In this document: one piece after another, positions 1-12,279 of the stretch
How positions within the stretch are numbered: position 1 is the stretch's first letter
Layout: every line of letters starts with the position of its first letter
From: Aradus depressus
Lineage: Eukaryota > Arthropoda > Insecta > Hemiptera > Aradidae
DNA: 64,000 bases
Direction of reading: 5' to 3'
Assembly: GCA_963662175.1 (NCBI GenBank)
Contig: OY759221.1
Coordinates: forward strand, 36,516,045 to 36,580,044
Program-made: the position numbers and the translations under genes
Notes under the pieces: generated by a model
The model's database searches: none
What the model saw: the letters and a program-made list of their open reading frames with translations, nothing else
What the model was told of the DNA's origin: nothing

Positions 1-1370
1 AGTTTCCTCGAGTGTCGCAGAGCGGGTGTATATATAAATATATATATGTTTGATGTGAGTGAACAGAATATATCTAACATTTAATATTAATTTCTGAAAT
101 CAATCATCTATCATTTCCTAGTTTAAATCTGGTCGATTTTGAGTTATAAATACTGATGATATTCAATATATTTAGAACAAATATTTTATAAGATGATTTT
201 TCGCCAAAAGAAGGTAGCATTTAATCTCGTCTATTGGCTCGAATCTTTTTTTAGCTTCAAGAGCCTAAGGCAGGGGTCCTCAATATATATATATAGATAT
301 GTATATAATTAATGAAAAAAAATATGTATATCGCGATGAGAACATCCTACCCGGTTTATTTATTTTTTTGCCAGTTAAAGGGAAGTTTTCGTCTTTGTAT
401 TTGCGGAAATGTCTGATGTGTTTACATGATACCTGGGAAACAGTCTCTTTATCCGCTTTGCTTATTACTTTTTTTCCAGGTTAATGCAAAGTTTTCGACT
501 ATGTATTTGCGGAAGTGTCTGATGTGTTTACATGATACCTGAGAGACAGTGTCTTTATCCGGTTTACTTATTAGAACTAGTACATACTTGGGAACAGGTT
601 TCTCGATTCAACAACATGTGTAGGTATGTAGTGTAATTAATTTTTCGTAAACAACATAATGTATTAGTTAGTGTCAATATATAGGAGAATTTTACTATAT
701 ATGAAGGTACTTATAAACCACTCCAATATTGAAAAATTTAGTAAATCAGTAATTTCATAAAGAACAACATTGGTAATAATTTTTTTTTATAACATAAATT
801 TATCTGAATTTTTTTTTTTTTCTAATGCTCTTTTCGATAAAATTTCATTTCGTTGGTTCTATTTCGCAAGTATCAAACCATGCTCTCAACAAAGAAAATT
901 AATTTAATATTTTGTCATATTTCTAATGTCTGCAGTCAATCCTAATGTCCTTATTGTTAATCGTATTTTATTTATTACTTTCTTATTTGTGTAGTATAAG
1001 AAAGTATTTTCATCGTGCGACAATGCGAAGTGTTGACAATTTTCGCAATGATGTCTGTCTGTGTGTGTCTGTTGTATTGGAACTTTATGTGCGCTCTCAC
1101 GCAGATTGTAGCTACGAACTTGAAATTTGGAATGAAGAAGTCACATGTGTGCTAACTTAGATCTGATTAGTTCTGGCCGAAAACAGACAAAATGGAGACA
1201 CTTTTACTTGATTTTATATTATAAGATACCTCTTATATTTATGGTCTAATCAAAAATCTAAATTGTTATTGGTTTAGTAACATATTAATGTTGGAACTGT
1301 CTCAAATACATCAGTATAAAGTAAAGATCTTCTAGAATCTACACAGGTAAATGTGATCCAGGTAGCCCAG
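1..1370. other. AT-rich sequence, no gene recognised
   Basis: A short direct repeat of about 100 bases lies near 370-560 (shared words GTATTTGCGGAA and GTCTGATGTGTTTACATGATACCTG). At 977-1005 there is a hairpin, ACTTTCTTAT paired with ATAAGAAAGT, of the type seen at HTE ends. No coding signal was recognised. Confidence 0.5.
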
Positions 1371-1384
1371 GGGGGCGGAACCCT

Positions 1385-1386
<2 letters not shown>

Positions 1387-1424
<38 letters not shown>
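1387..1424. repeat. Homopolymer of 38 G
   Basis: An uninterrupted run of 38 G. Its length may be unreliable in any assembly. Confidence 0.9.
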
Positions 1425-1427
<3 letters not shown>

Positions 1428-1439
1428 TCAGCCAAAGTA

Positions 1440-2060
1440 TTTATATAAATCTTGTAATTATTATATATATATAATTTTTTTTTCAGAATTAGCTGAGTCC
1501 AGGTGACGAAACTTGCAGAGCGACTTTCCGTAAGGAATCGATCCCAATATTTAGACTAATTTTGGTAACGGTGGTATCTACCTAGCCGTTAGGCCATCCC
1601 CTCTACCCGGCCTCCTAAATATAGGCCAATAGGTGCGGAGTTCGCCGTTACCATCGCGTCCCTCAAAAAGTCTGTAGGAGGCTCCCAAGTCTTGCAGTTC
1701 ATTGCCAAAGACAAGAAAAGAACATCTACAGGTCCACCAATAATAGGGCATAGGTAATTATTCTTTCGGGGGGGAGTCGGCCAGTCGGTTACACGAAGTT
1801 CAAGTTGCTATTAAGCCGTGAAGTACGTACACTCACTGATCAGCACAGAACTTCATAACCTAAAGTTGATTGCCAGTCAAATTCATGAAGCCATTTCTCA
1901 TCCGATTGACTTGGACATACCAATGTTGATCTTTTAATGTAGGACTTGATACAAGCACCACTCTTATTAATCCCCTCGCCCTCCCCTATATCTATGCATT
2001 TGCACAAACGTCGCATTCTAGGAACCAATGGCATAGCTGAAGGTACCCATACACTAAGCA
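1440..2060. other. Less AT-rich stretch, unidentified
   Basis: No long open frame. The composition between about 1500 and 1830 differs from its surroundings and may be repeat-derived, but I do not recognise the family. Confidence 0.3.
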
Positions 2061-2063
2061 ATC

Positions 2064-2220
2064 GATCGTCAGATGAATCTGACGATCAACAATCGTTCGG
2101 TGAATCGTTTAATGTATGTCGTTATCGTGTGCGATTGGTTGGTCTTCAGATCTATTTTTGATCTGAAGAAATTTTCATGCAATCATCGAACAGATTAATT
2201 GTTTGTACAATTGATTGCAT
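2064..2220. repeat. Cluster of three short perfect hairpins
   Basis: GATCGTCAGA-TGAA-TCTGACGATC at 2064-2087, CTTCAGATC-7 nt-GATCTGAAG around 2146-2170, then TGCAATCA paired with TGATTGCA about 40 bases apart near 2178-2220. It may be the end of a DNA transposon; the family is unknown. Confidence 0.5.
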
Positions 2221-2716
2221 GTTATAATAAGTTTATCTATTTAATAACCTTTTAAACACAAAAGTGAAGTGAAATAGATTAGGTATTTTAACTTTCCTGT
2301 TTTTATAATTTTCCTTTATTAAATTGTGATATGTGTACCTGGTCGAGAGATAATTTAGAACATTTTATAAAGCTGATTGCGAAAATTGTTTTCTTTTCAT
2401 TAACCACCCTTTTGCCCAAACTACTCTGTATTTTTTTTGCGTTTAATTTTATTAGGTACCTACATAACAAAACAGCCGCAGATAACAACAAAAGATCGTC
2501 CTGCTCCGTAGCGTCGACTGAGATATATCGAACTGTGTGTGCGCTCCTAATATCGTCAAAACAATCTGACGATAGATTTGCTTCGTGTATGTGTACCTGA
2601 GAAGTTGCCTTCCTCAACGGGATATCTAATGCCAAAAATTTTTTTTGTAATTTATTAGATAAACAAGTTTTTCATTCTCCTTTTTCATAAAAAAATTATA
2701 TAAAATCGTCGGTGCA

Positions 2717-3295
2717 TCACCGGCAATGTACTTCCCCACCATGAATTAATCAGTTAAGTTTTCGCTCTTCCTCCAAAACCATTTGACCGTTTGTGCTAAA
2801 AATCAATTGTTGGCTTTCATAGGGGCTTTGGAATCCTCACACTAAATTTTGTGTCCTTACATCGGCAGTTAGAGGGTTTTTGAGTCGAGCTTCCCCTCTG
2901 GTCTCTCCCTTCCCCTCGGCCGATTCCATTGAAACTTAATAGATCTCATCCTTATGCGGTTCTGAATTTACATATGAAATTTCATGTGAATACTCAGATT
3001 ACAACGGCTGTTATTAAAAGTTTTGTGTTAAACCCTCCCTAATCCCCCCTCCTTTATTTTAGCCGATTGGGCTAAAAATCGCTAGATATCGTTCTTCTAG
3101 GGTTCTGGGTACATGCATATATAAAATTTCAAGTCGATATATTCATTCTACCGGGAGTTGTAGTGTTGACACACAGACTTTTTTTTTTTAAAGTTTGAAA
3201 TCAGGAAATCGGAAAACATGGAATCCTGTGACAACAACCGAATTTCTGATCGATAACATAACTTCCCCTATACTTCGTATAGCTGGTGGGGAAAT
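2717..3295 (+). repeat. HTE copy (hairpin-ended tandem element)
   Basis: Starts with GGCAATGTACTTCCCC and ends with the terminal hairpin CTATACTTCGTATAG flanked by TTCCCC and GGGGAA. Between them are about three diverged monomers of roughly 130 bases, each marked by a variant of TCGATACATTCATT and CGGCAGTTATT. Confidence 0.75.
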
Positions 3296-3339
3296 GAAAA
3301 TGCTTTTAAAGGTTTAAGTGTTAAATGTTAAACAAATAA

Positions 3340-4020
3340 AAATATTATATAATTAATAATAATGAAATAATAATAATTAAATAAACCTTCCTGTAGAAAT
3401 TTGATCTCTTTTCTTTTACTAAATTTTGATTTCTACAGTATTTTCCGAAAAGGGCCCTAAAATATATCAAAAGTTCAGGATGTGCAATTTTGAAGGAAGT
3501 GCACGTATATTTAAAAAAAATTTCAAATAACCAACTTTTCATTTTGAGAACAAATATTGGGTTTATTTTCTTAAGCTTACATTATTAAAATTAAAAACTA
3601 AACATTCAAACAAACAAAAATCGAAAGAAAAAGACAATATTAAAAACTAAATTCTTAACACTAATTCAGTCTTTTTGTTTTATATTTTGGGCCATTCTCT
3701 AAAATTAAGTTATATATATCTGAGCATATATCCTGTACATATAAACAAATAAAAGTACCTTCTTTTTGGATCTGTTTCACCGTCAATACACTCCTATTTA
3801 GTTCATTACAACGTAAACACCACTCTACATTTTCACTCAGACCACCGCCATAGAACCCAGGCCTCGACTCTCTCTGCACACACTAATTAAAACAGCTGAT
3901 GGCCGTGTTTTGTTTTCTACAAGCATTTGTTTTAAAAGAAATGTTTTTTTTATATAAAAATAAATATAATTAATTTTTTAATGTTTATAATTTAATTATT
4001 TTATTTTTATACATCACAAT
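3340..4020. repeat. Member 1 of a dispersed direct-repeat pair
   Basis: Shares many blocks in the same order with 4555-5395, such as the stretch around GTATTTTCCGAAAAGGGCCC, the AACAGCTGATG block and the TTTTTATACATCACAAT end. Non-coding as far as I can see; probably a non-autonomous transposon present twice. Confidence 0.6.
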
Positions 4021-4201
4021 GATAAATGTTTGGTGGAGCCGCGCTATTCTGCCTCATCCACTGAAGAGAAGTGAACAGACAGATGAGTTACGTCATTCGC
4101 CTAGTCCAATTAGAGTCTGACCAACGACCAACATGCTTCCAGTTTTTCCGCATCCTCTACGATCATAACTTACAGGTTTCAGTCCAGTTTTTTTTTTTTT
4201 T

Positions 4202-4490
4202 ACTTTCTTATACCTATAGTATAAGGAAGTATTGTAATCGTATGAAAATTCGAGATCGAGTTTTCAACGTTTTTTCATGGTTCAACCCCCCCCCCCCCCC
4301 CCCCCCCCGAATACGTTTCGACCATTTTCATGATATTAAATTTCATAATGGCATGGTTAATTGACTTACATAGGGGTTTCTGAATCCTCAAACTAAATTT
4401 TTTGTTGATAAATATATTATTTCGGCAGTTAATCCCACAGAACCCCCATTCTCTCCAGCCAATTTATCTACAGATTAACAGGTATCATTA
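4202..4490 (+). repeat. HTE-like composite fragment with hairpin
   Basis: A 12-bp hairpin (ACTTTCTTATAC, loop CTATA, complement) at 4202-4230, then a C homopolymer near 4287-4308, then an HTE body fragment from about 4355. An uninterrupted (TA)n microsatellite follows at about 4507-4551. Confidence 0.5.
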
Positions 4491-4501
4491 TAGAAATTAG
4501 A

Positions 4502-4554
<53 letters not shown>

Positions 4555-5395
4555 GATAATTACAAAATTATGTAAAATTAAAATAAATCAAAAAATATAA
4601 GTAAAATTAGTAATAATTAAATAAACAAATAAAACCACATTTCCTGTAAAAATTATATCTCTTTTCTTTTACTAAATTTTGATTTCTACAGTATTTTCCG
4701 AAAAGGGCCCTAAAAAAATATCAAAAGTTCAAGACGTGCAATTTTGAAGAAAGTGCAGGTAATTAAAAAAAAAATCAATTAACAAACTTTTTATTTGTAT
4801 TTCTAAAGAGATGACATATTGTTTTTTTTTTAATTTTGCAAAAATATTAAATCTGATAAAAAGGTTTTTTAAATTATCTTACTGGGCCAACAGGGTAAAT
4901 GAATAGCATAGAAATACAAGAACAAATAATTGGGTTTATACTACATAATAAAATTAATAACTAAGAGAAATCTTACAACCTAATTTTTATATTTATGTTT
5001 TAGTCTCTTTTCTTTCTAAATACTGGCCATTCTTCAAATTTAAGTTATTTTAGGGCATATAAAACATATAAATAAATTAATGTACCTCCTTTGTGCATCT
5101 ATTTCAATTAAAACTCCAATTAATCACAATCAATTCACTACAACTTGGTTCTCCACACCTTAAGCCTAAACTCTCACTCCATCTCAACTCAGACCTTCCA
5201 ACCTTCGACTCCTCTACACTAATTAAAAACAGCTGATGATCGTGTTTTGTTTTTTATTCATGGGTTGTTTTAAAACAAAGTGCATTCATATATTTATTTA
5301 CTAATTTAGTTGCTTCTTGAATTTTATACAAAATAAATATAATTAATTGTTTATAATATTAATAATTTGAATGTGTGTATTTTTATACATCACAA
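4555..5395. repeat. Member 2 of a dispersed direct-repeat pair
   Basis: Same order of blocks as 3340-4020 with an extra 150 bases or so near 4800-4950. Ends in the same TTTTTATACATCACAAT word. Confidence 0.6.
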
Positions 5396-5640
5396 TACAT
5401 ATATACACAATTTCATGTCGATACATTCATTTCATCGGCAGTTATTAGGTTTTTGAGTCGAACCCTTTCTGATCTCCCCTTCGTGTGTTGTCCTTATTGT
5501 CCTAATGTGGTTTCGAATTTCCATATTTTTTTTTGTGTCGATAAATTCATTCTATCGAGAGTTATCTTGTTCAGACATACACAAACACAGACTTTTTTTC
5601 ATACATGAAATCAGGGTGTTAAAAAGATGAAATTCCGGCG
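5396..5640 (+). repeat. HTE fragment, monomers only
   Basis: Two monomers recognisable by TCGATACATTCATT and TCGATAAATTCATT, followed by the body-to-hairpin junction ATGAAATTCCGGCGAAAACTC. Both element ends are missing. Confidence 0.6.
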
Positions 5641-6500
5641 AAAACTCAACTATTAATTTACAATTTCTAATACCTCAAAATATTTTTCTGTTCCTTTCAT
5701 CTTGGAGGTTTGTCCTTTCTGCTTCCAACCATGTAAATTCCTATAAGATGTATTGAATTAAAGCTCTTTAAATATGGCGAAACGTCAACAACTCGAAATA
5801 TTTTTCCAATCCTTTCAAGTCAAATTTTCCTGTTTTTCAAAAAATTATCATTCAAAATCTTTGCTGCTAGTGCTCCAGTTGTGAGTGGATGGACTCGGAC
5901 AGTCGCTCCAGCTAGTATGTGTGTCACGTGAGGCGAGATGCTGTGAAGGAAGGTGAAAGTGCAGAGGTCATCCACCCGGCAGGGGTCGCTGACCCCCCTC
6001 TCTCGCTCGCTCCCCCAAAAATCCCTCCCCCCTCCCCCCCTCCGACCTCCATTCACCCTCCACGTTTTCATATCGTTCCTCCATTCTTGCCTAGGTTTTT
6101 CCTTATTATTTTTTCACGTCGCCTAGCCGCCATTCCTTTATTGTTTACCTCTTTCCTAGAAATCTGTAAAGAATCTGTTAACGGTTCATTTTCGTGCTTC
6201 CGCTTCTAATCGGAGCACTTAAAATTAATATAAAAATACCTTCTTCCTTTATTCATAGTGAACAGATATTTTGACATCACTTTTATTTACATTCCAGTAA
6301 AAATTTTCGTTATTGTTTCCGCAGTTTATGAAATACCGTCTAATTGGAAAATATTGGATAACTATCAGGTTATCTGTGTGTTGCGCGGCAGCATCTTTGC
6401 GGCATTGATTCTGACAGGGACTGTTCATAAGTTACATAACGCATCAAAGAGGCGAGGGAAGGGTGAACTTTGTGACGTCTAGTAATGAAATAAAAAGTTG
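5640..6500. other. No feature recognised
   Basis: Mixed-composition DNA with a C-rich block near 5990-6060 (CCCCCCTCTC, CCCTCCCCCC). Short open frames here lack family resemblance or splice context. Confidence 0.4.
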
Positions 6501-6501
6501 A

Positions 6502-6750
6502 CTCACCAGCAATGTACTTCCCCACCATGAATTAAGCAATGTTTTCGCTCTCCCTCTGAAACCCATTTAACGTTTGGGCTAAAAATCAATAGTTGACTAA
6601 CATGGCGGCACCTGAATCCTCACACAAAATTTTGTGTCGATACATTTATTACATCGGTAGTTATTAGCGTTTTTCTGTTAAGCACCCCTCCCTTTAATCC
6701 CCCTTTCAATTTCGAATTTCAGACCGACTATATCTAACGACCCCTTCTTA
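6502..6750 (+). repeat. HTE copy, truncated
   Basis: Begins with CAGCAATGTACTTCCCC and carries one monomer; the hairpin end is missing. Confidence 0.65.
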
Positions 6751-6939
6751 TCCTTGGGGAATTAAATAAAAAAAGGTTACGTAACTGGGAGGAGTGAAGG
6801 GGGCTCAGAAGAGTGAGACACTTAGTGACAAATAGGGGGGGTTAAACTTTTCAAAAATTCCGTTACGTAAGTTGTGAGTATACCCTTACCTATGATAAGC
6901 GGACATAAAATAAAATGCTTATTATTCCTCCCCCTCTGC

Positions 6940-7260
6940 CCTCAGCTTCACCCCCTCAATCTCCTCCCTCCCCGTTCTCCCTCTCACATCAGCCCTCAGC
7001 TCCACCACCTCAATCTCCTCCCTCCCCCCTCTCCCTCTCACATCAGCCCTCAGCTCCACCACCTCAATCTCCTCCCTCCCCCCTCTCCCTCTCACATCAG
7101 CCCTCAGGTCCACCACCTCAATCTCCTCCCTCCCCACCTCTCCCTCTCACATCAGTCCTCAGCCCCACCATCTCAATCTCCTCCCACCCCCTCTCCCTCA
7201 CACATCTGCCCGCAGCTCCACCACCTCAATCTCCTCCCACCCCACCTCGCTGCCTCTCGC
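6940..7260. repeat. 54-bp minisatellite, six units
   Basis: Units start near 6940, 6994, 7048, 7102, 7157 and 7209. Each is a C/T-rich variant around CCTCAGCTCCACCACCTCAA. Because 54 is divisible by three, frames stay open on both strands and give proline-rich pseudo-proteins that I do not consider real. Confidence 0.9.
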
Positions 7261-7599
7261 CTCTTTCGCTACTCAAAAATGCTATTCAACTTCGTTAGCG
7301 AAAAAATGTATAGAATAAAAAATGTTTAAAATACAAATGTATTTCATATTAATTCAGTAAATTTTTCACTTAGGATCAATAGTAACTGAGAAATCAGGAA
7401 TGTTTCTGTCTCTAAGTAAACTCCCCCTCTATTCAGGGATTTTGAAAACAGTTGTATCCTATAACCTATTCCTGAACAGGCAGATTCAAGATATTAAGTG
7501 TTTCAAATATGTTTTTTTTTTGTATTCGAGTGGCATGAGAGTGGAAGGCCAACTAGTGGTACCTCCTCTGGGCGAAATTTAAATACAATGAATGGGATA

Positions 7600-8400
7600 T
7601 TATGATGGTTAGTTTCAAGAAATAGGGGTTGGAATTCCGAATTATAGTAAGACACAGTTCCATCTCTTCTTCAGTCGCCTGGAAGGATTGTGTAGCACGT
7701 GTGCTGAAGAAAGTGAGTGGACGTATGGATTTGGGTGTATGATTTAGTATGGAAACTGTAAAGGTCATGAATTGTGTCGTGTACTGTGTTTATCATAAGG
7801 TCATTGTGGAGTGTTCTGTTGTGTCCTGAGTGTCTTTGCCTGAAAAACCTGGATTAGACATACTAACCAAACCGAAAATTTGCGAGCCGCATATTCAGAG
7901 TGGTTTATGTAGGAATGTATAGCACTTACTCTTTTGCATTAAATGTAATTTTGAATGTTGTTTGTTTAGTGTAATACGTGTGAGTAGTAATGAGGGTTCG
8001 ATGTCAGTCTTCTGTATAGTATAAGCCCTAAATATCTCACTGTAGTCTGGGGGAGGGGCTCCTTGTAGATAAAAACGGCGGCGTATGTATCTCGTCTGAG
8101 TGTAAATGTTTTATGTTGCGATTTGTCCGTGTTGAGTTTAATTTTCAAAGTGTTACACCAGCTCTCTATTTGAGTGAGTTAGTGTTGTAATGTGAACCAG
8201 ATATGTATGTGAGATTCAGCAGCAGTTAAGATGACTGTGTTATCTATGTATGTAGTTATAAATGTATGTGTTGACGTGGGCATGTCTAAGGTGTGCAGCG
8301 TGTATAACAGAGGTGATATAATAAACCCTTGCGGCACGCCTGCCATACGAAGATTGTAACGAAGAGACAGCACAACCCAGTCGGAAGTCGAAGTATCCGT
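7600..8400 (-). pseudogene. Degenerate Jockey-like LINE reverse transcriptase fragment
   Basis: Read on the minus strand, 8373-8179 gives the RT block GVPQGFIISPLLY followed by a decayed catalytic box (TYIDNTVILTA, where YADD is expected). 8148-7966 continues with KIKLNTDKSQHKTFTLRR and VRYLGL, standard after the catalytic box in Jockey-type RTs. The C-terminal region trails to about 7600, broken by stops. No longer functional. Confidence 0.8.
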
Positions 8401-8439
8401 GTGCTAAATGTGCTGAAACATTTTTCCATGATGAGGTAA

Positions 8440-9269
8440 AAATTTTTGTTTAATTTCAAATTCAACAGACGATTTGGCCTGCTCTACCGGCTGCTCAGCA
8501 GACAATCCAGACTTTCTATTGAAAACAAACTGACCATTTACAAGACAATAATAAGACCTATATGGACCTACGGACTTGAATTATGGGGTTGTGCTAAGCC
8601 ATCTAACATCAAGCGTATCCAGTCCTTCCAATCCAAAGTCCTAACAACAATTGTCGATGCTCCCTTCTATGTGTCCAACCTTACCCTCCATAATGACCTT
8701 AAAATTCCTTTTGTTATTGACCTCATCAAGTCCCGCTTCTCCAAATTCCACTCTAACCTTTCCTTCCATGTCAATCCCGTCGCTCGACACTTGTCCTCCC
8801 GCTCCCACCCAGATAATCCTCCCAGAAGACTGAGGCGGTGCTGGCCGAGAGACCTGCTAGCTTAAGATAGCATATATAACTGGGAGTGCTGGTAGTGACC
8901 AGCTTCTCCCCTCATGAACTCGTACTTTCAGCTCTTTCCTTCTTGATCTACCTCCAGAGGAGAACAAGATGGCGAGGGGATCTCTCAGCCCCCTGTGGCC
9001 TCCCCTGCCCCCATTAAGTTGGAGGAATTGGGATGGCAGATAATCGGGGTGTTTCGAGGGGTCTCGAGTTGAAAGCTATTTTATTATTATAATTATTTTG
9101 TACATATTTTATTTATTATTTATTTATTTCATTTTTTTTTCTGTAATTTTTTATTATTATTTTTTTTTTTACACTCACTGTTATCAAATTTACTTATAGT
9201 TATTTTATAACTGATTGTAAATATACCAAATAAACAATATATATATAAAAAAAAAAAAAAAAAAAAAAA
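8440..9269 (+). mobile_element. 5'-truncated Jockey-like LINE with poly(A) tail
   Basis: An open frame at 8446-8865 encodes the C-terminal end of a Jockey-type ORF2 (YKTIIRPIWTYGLELWG, then IKRIQSFQSKVL), followed by about 380 bases of 3' UTR and a poly(A) run at 9247-9269. The same 3' end occurs at 57302-57925 on the other strand, which confirms a repeat family. Truncated at its 5' end, so immobile by itself. Confidence 0.85.
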
Positions 9270-9885
9270 TTCAAATATATAACAAAAATAGTCATGACGT
9301 GGAGCCCGCGCAGGTTCTAGTTAATAACGAGTACAAATGCTATAATTTTCCTTCAATGTCAACGGTGGTTATATCAACTAAAATAACATCATTATTTAAA
9401 TATATAATTACAGAGTACAGGAAAAGTTAGCTTGAATCTGTAACCAAAACGGGTTTTGAATAATCGCAGTGGAGAAGAGAAAAAAAAGTTGAAGATTTTA
9501 TTTTTTAATTACTAGCAATTCTAGAATCAAAATTAGAAACTTTCTAATTTTAATAATATAGTTATTACCGAGATCTAAATTTAAACACCGTTCTTGACAT
9601 TCTAGGTTACTGGAAGGAGGTAAATAAATGAGAAGTGATCGGCATCATCAACTTTTTTTTTTTCTCTTAAGCATTGTACGAAGTCTAACCGTAGAATAAA
9701 ATCTGTTGACATATTATTTCCGAGGAGATATTTATATGTTCTTGATGCTTAACAATCATTTATTTTGTCGTACGTCTTAGTAGAGACTCGCGATAACTCC
9801 CGATAATAATATTTCCGTTAAACCATAAAATGGCAATTGGATACGTCGTACAAATTTGTACAATCAAATAGCTTATATTATATAT
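9270..9885. other. No gene; short dispersed repeat at 9800-9850
   Basis: The block around ATTTCCGTTAAACCATAAAA near 9810 recurs near 57960 and, more diverged, near 47205. Otherwise nothing was recognised. Confidence 0.4.
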
Positions 9886-9889
9886 ACAC

Positions 9890-10077
9890 TCATGCCCGGG
9901 CTTAACTAGAAGGTCATATCGACTCTCATCGCTTTGGTGGACATGAGCCTGACTCTACTCTGAGAGTCTTAAATTTTGCCTACCTAGATTTATATACCTG
10001 GGATAGGGAGCTTTAACGAGTCCCTGACAACACACAGGCTTGGGACTATCGCTTAACGTCCCATCCGAAGGACGGGG
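9890..10077 (-). mobile_element. SINE copy, 3' part only
   Basis: Begins with the reversed SINE end TCATGCCCGGGCTT and runs to CCATCCGAAGGAC. The tRNA-like head is absent. Confidence 0.75.
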
Positions 10078-10265
10078 GAAATAAAGTTAACTGACACCAG
10101 TGTTGCCAAGGTAGCGTTTTTTTTTTTGGCATCTAAATAGTTTTTTTTTTTTTAAATATGCAAATAGCATGTGCTTTGCAGTGAATTTGCAACTTTGCAG
10201 TAAACCCGATATTAAATTTTAAAATACAATCACTTATGAGATAAATATACACATACATATATCTT

Positions 10266-10325
10266 TTGCCCTAGCTTTAACTACAAGGTCATATCGCCTA
10301 CTATCAAAGCGTTCTTTCGTCATTC
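10266..10325 (-). mobile_element. SINE fragment (3' end)
   Basis: Reversed SINE tail: AGCTTTAACTACAAGGTC, ATATCGCCTACT and CTCTTTCGTCATTCTGGT-like words. Truncated against the adjoining HTE copy. Confidence 0.65.
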
Positions 10326-10895
10326 TGGTCAAACTGATGAAGGGGGGAGGAGGCTTAACTCTAACACGCTAATAACACCCGTTGTAATGAATGTATCGAC
10401 ACAAACATTCATATGTGTATTCAAACCTCTATAAGGACGACTCTTATTGTTTTTCCAAAAGGAAACGGGGAATAGGGGGAGGCTAAACACAAAAACTACA
10501 ATAACTGCCGATAGAACAAATGTATCGACACGAAATTTTATATGTGAATCCAAAACCATCAAACGATGACACCCATCGATTTTCAGCCATATCGTTCAAA
10601 GGAACGGGAGAGATTGGAGGGAGGCACAACACAATAACTTCAATAACTGCCGATATAGAGAATGTATCGACATGAAATTTCATATTTGAAGTCAAAACCC
10701 AATGAAAACATAATCTGTCAAATTTCAGCGATATCAAAAGGAAAAAAAGGAGAGTTCAAAGGAGGGATCAATTCAAAAACCCCAAGAATATCCGATATTA
10801 TGAACTTATCGTATATATCGTATAAGATTTAATAAAAGGATTTTGGAGCCCCCATGTAAGTCTACGATTGAATATTAGCACAAACGGTGATTCAT
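10326..10895 (-). repeat. HTE copy, reverse orientation
   Basis: Four monomers with AATGTATCGACA spaced about 110 to 140 bases apart, ending in the reverse of the element start (CCCATGTAAGTCTACGATTG). The hairpin end is missing. Confidence 0.7.
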
Positions 10896-11464
10896 CTAAG
10901 ACTTTTCTTTCAACTATTCATTTTTTTTATTATTGACGCTATAAAATTGATCTATTGTTGTCATGAGAATAGCAATAAAATTTTGGTTTCAGGTAATTTA
11001 AAAAGGAGATAAAAATTTTATATAATCCTAAGAGTATAAATCACTGACAAAAGAAATAATATTGCGGTCAGAGTAGAAATTGTAAAAACTGCGGACGTTA
11101 GGATAGACATCACATAATGTGAAATATGATCAACTGCAGATGAATCATCAAAATAAGAGACAATGGAGGCTATAGCCTTGGGCTCTGAGATCACCAAGTG
11201 TTTACAATAGGGCCGAGTACAGACATGAATACAAAAGTCATCAGCAATGTATTTCAACTAAGTATCCACTCTCTCTCCAGAACCAATGGAACTTCTGGGC
11301 TAAAAATTAATAGTTCACTTAAACAGGAGCTTCTGAATCCTCATACAAATTTTTGTGTCGATATATTAATTACATCGGCAGTTATTTGGGATTTTGACTC
11401 TGGTCCCTCTCCCCCTTCCCAATTTGAATGAAAATCAATAGATGTCCTACTTATGGGGTTTTCA

Positions 11465-12205
11465 TTTTTGACGTGAAAACGTCTATTCGCTCGTTAAGCA
11501 CAGTGATAGCCGGTCAAATTTTCTTGTGTTACAAAATACCGTCAGATTTCAATCGCTAATAACTACGAGACTAATAATGTGATAACAACGGTTGAGAAAT
11601 GGATAGAGCATGTCTGTACGTGTTTGTTGTGCAGTGTTTGTTTTGCATGTGACGTTATAGGGCTAGTGTGGGCGCCGGCGGATGATTGTTGCGAATTAGC
11701 ATTGTGTAAAATTAGAAATTAGTATAGCGTGATAACGCGTTTAGAAAGGACGTTGATTCGGGTGTCATTGTAAAGAGCTTGAGGAGCAATACTAGGACTC
11801 AAAGTGAAACAATAAAAATATTCGCCGAAATATAAGTTAAAATCGGTAGGTATTAGGCATATGAATCGTAAATATGCGCGGAATTATAGAAAACGCAAAT
11901 CAGCGGAAATCTCGCATCAAAAGGAATTTAAAAACCTAAAAAGTCTAATGCCGAGCAAATGCAAGAGCTACGGCAGCATCGAAAAAGAAATTGAGAAACA
12001 TTAAGACTTTAGCTACCATAGACCCTTACTACATGCAATAAACTTGTGATTTATATATTCTGTAACCATACCTACTACTCTGTATATCCATTGTATTAAA
12101 GAGATTGATAATTAAATTACATATTAAGACGAAACACTTGTTATGATTTATTCCCGACGTTTTCACGGAAGATCTACGGCGTGGACCTTGACTACGCCTT
12201 AGTAA
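11465..12205 (+). mobile_element. MO element, copy A (mini-ORF repeat)
   Basis: Starts with the hairpin GACGTGAAAACGTC and ends with GTGGACCTTGACTACGCCTTA. About 500 bases match copies B (13123-13728) and C (44708-45320). It has roughly 150 extra bases near the 3' end that they lack, so it is probably the less deleted form. It sits inside an HTE. Confidence 0.7.
11861..12004 (+). pseudogene. MO mini-ORF, frameshifted copy
   Basis: Encodes MNRKYARNYRKRKSAE at its start like copies B and C, then departs in another frame and ends at residue 47, so the conserved KKSSAE segment is lost. The upstream in-frame MSSH of the other copies is also absent. Basic, possibly DNA-binding; function unknown. 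Confidence 0.5.
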
Positions 12206-12279
12206 TTTTTTTTTTTTTTGTAAATAAGGTGAAGAAAACTGATTACATAACTTCCACTATACTACTTGAAACTCTCGAC

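Larger units (their letters stand above)
11232..12275 (+). repeat. HTE copy interrupted by an MO element
   Basis: The HTE start (CAGCAATGTATTTCAAC) and one monomer run to 11464. Sequence resumes after about 12210 with the hairpin-end words TTACATAACTTCCACTATAC. The interruption is the MO element at 11465-12205. Confidence 0.6.

Noticed and set aside
6874..7329. Overlapping 127- and 151-residue proline/serine-rich frames on the + strand and a 71-residue frame on the - strand
   Set aside because: They are by-products of a 54-bp minisatellite whose period is a multiple of three; open frames on both strands show there is no coding constraint.
8651..8833. Second + strand frame inside the LINE
   Set aside because: Alternative-frame shadow of the ORF2 end at 8446-8865.
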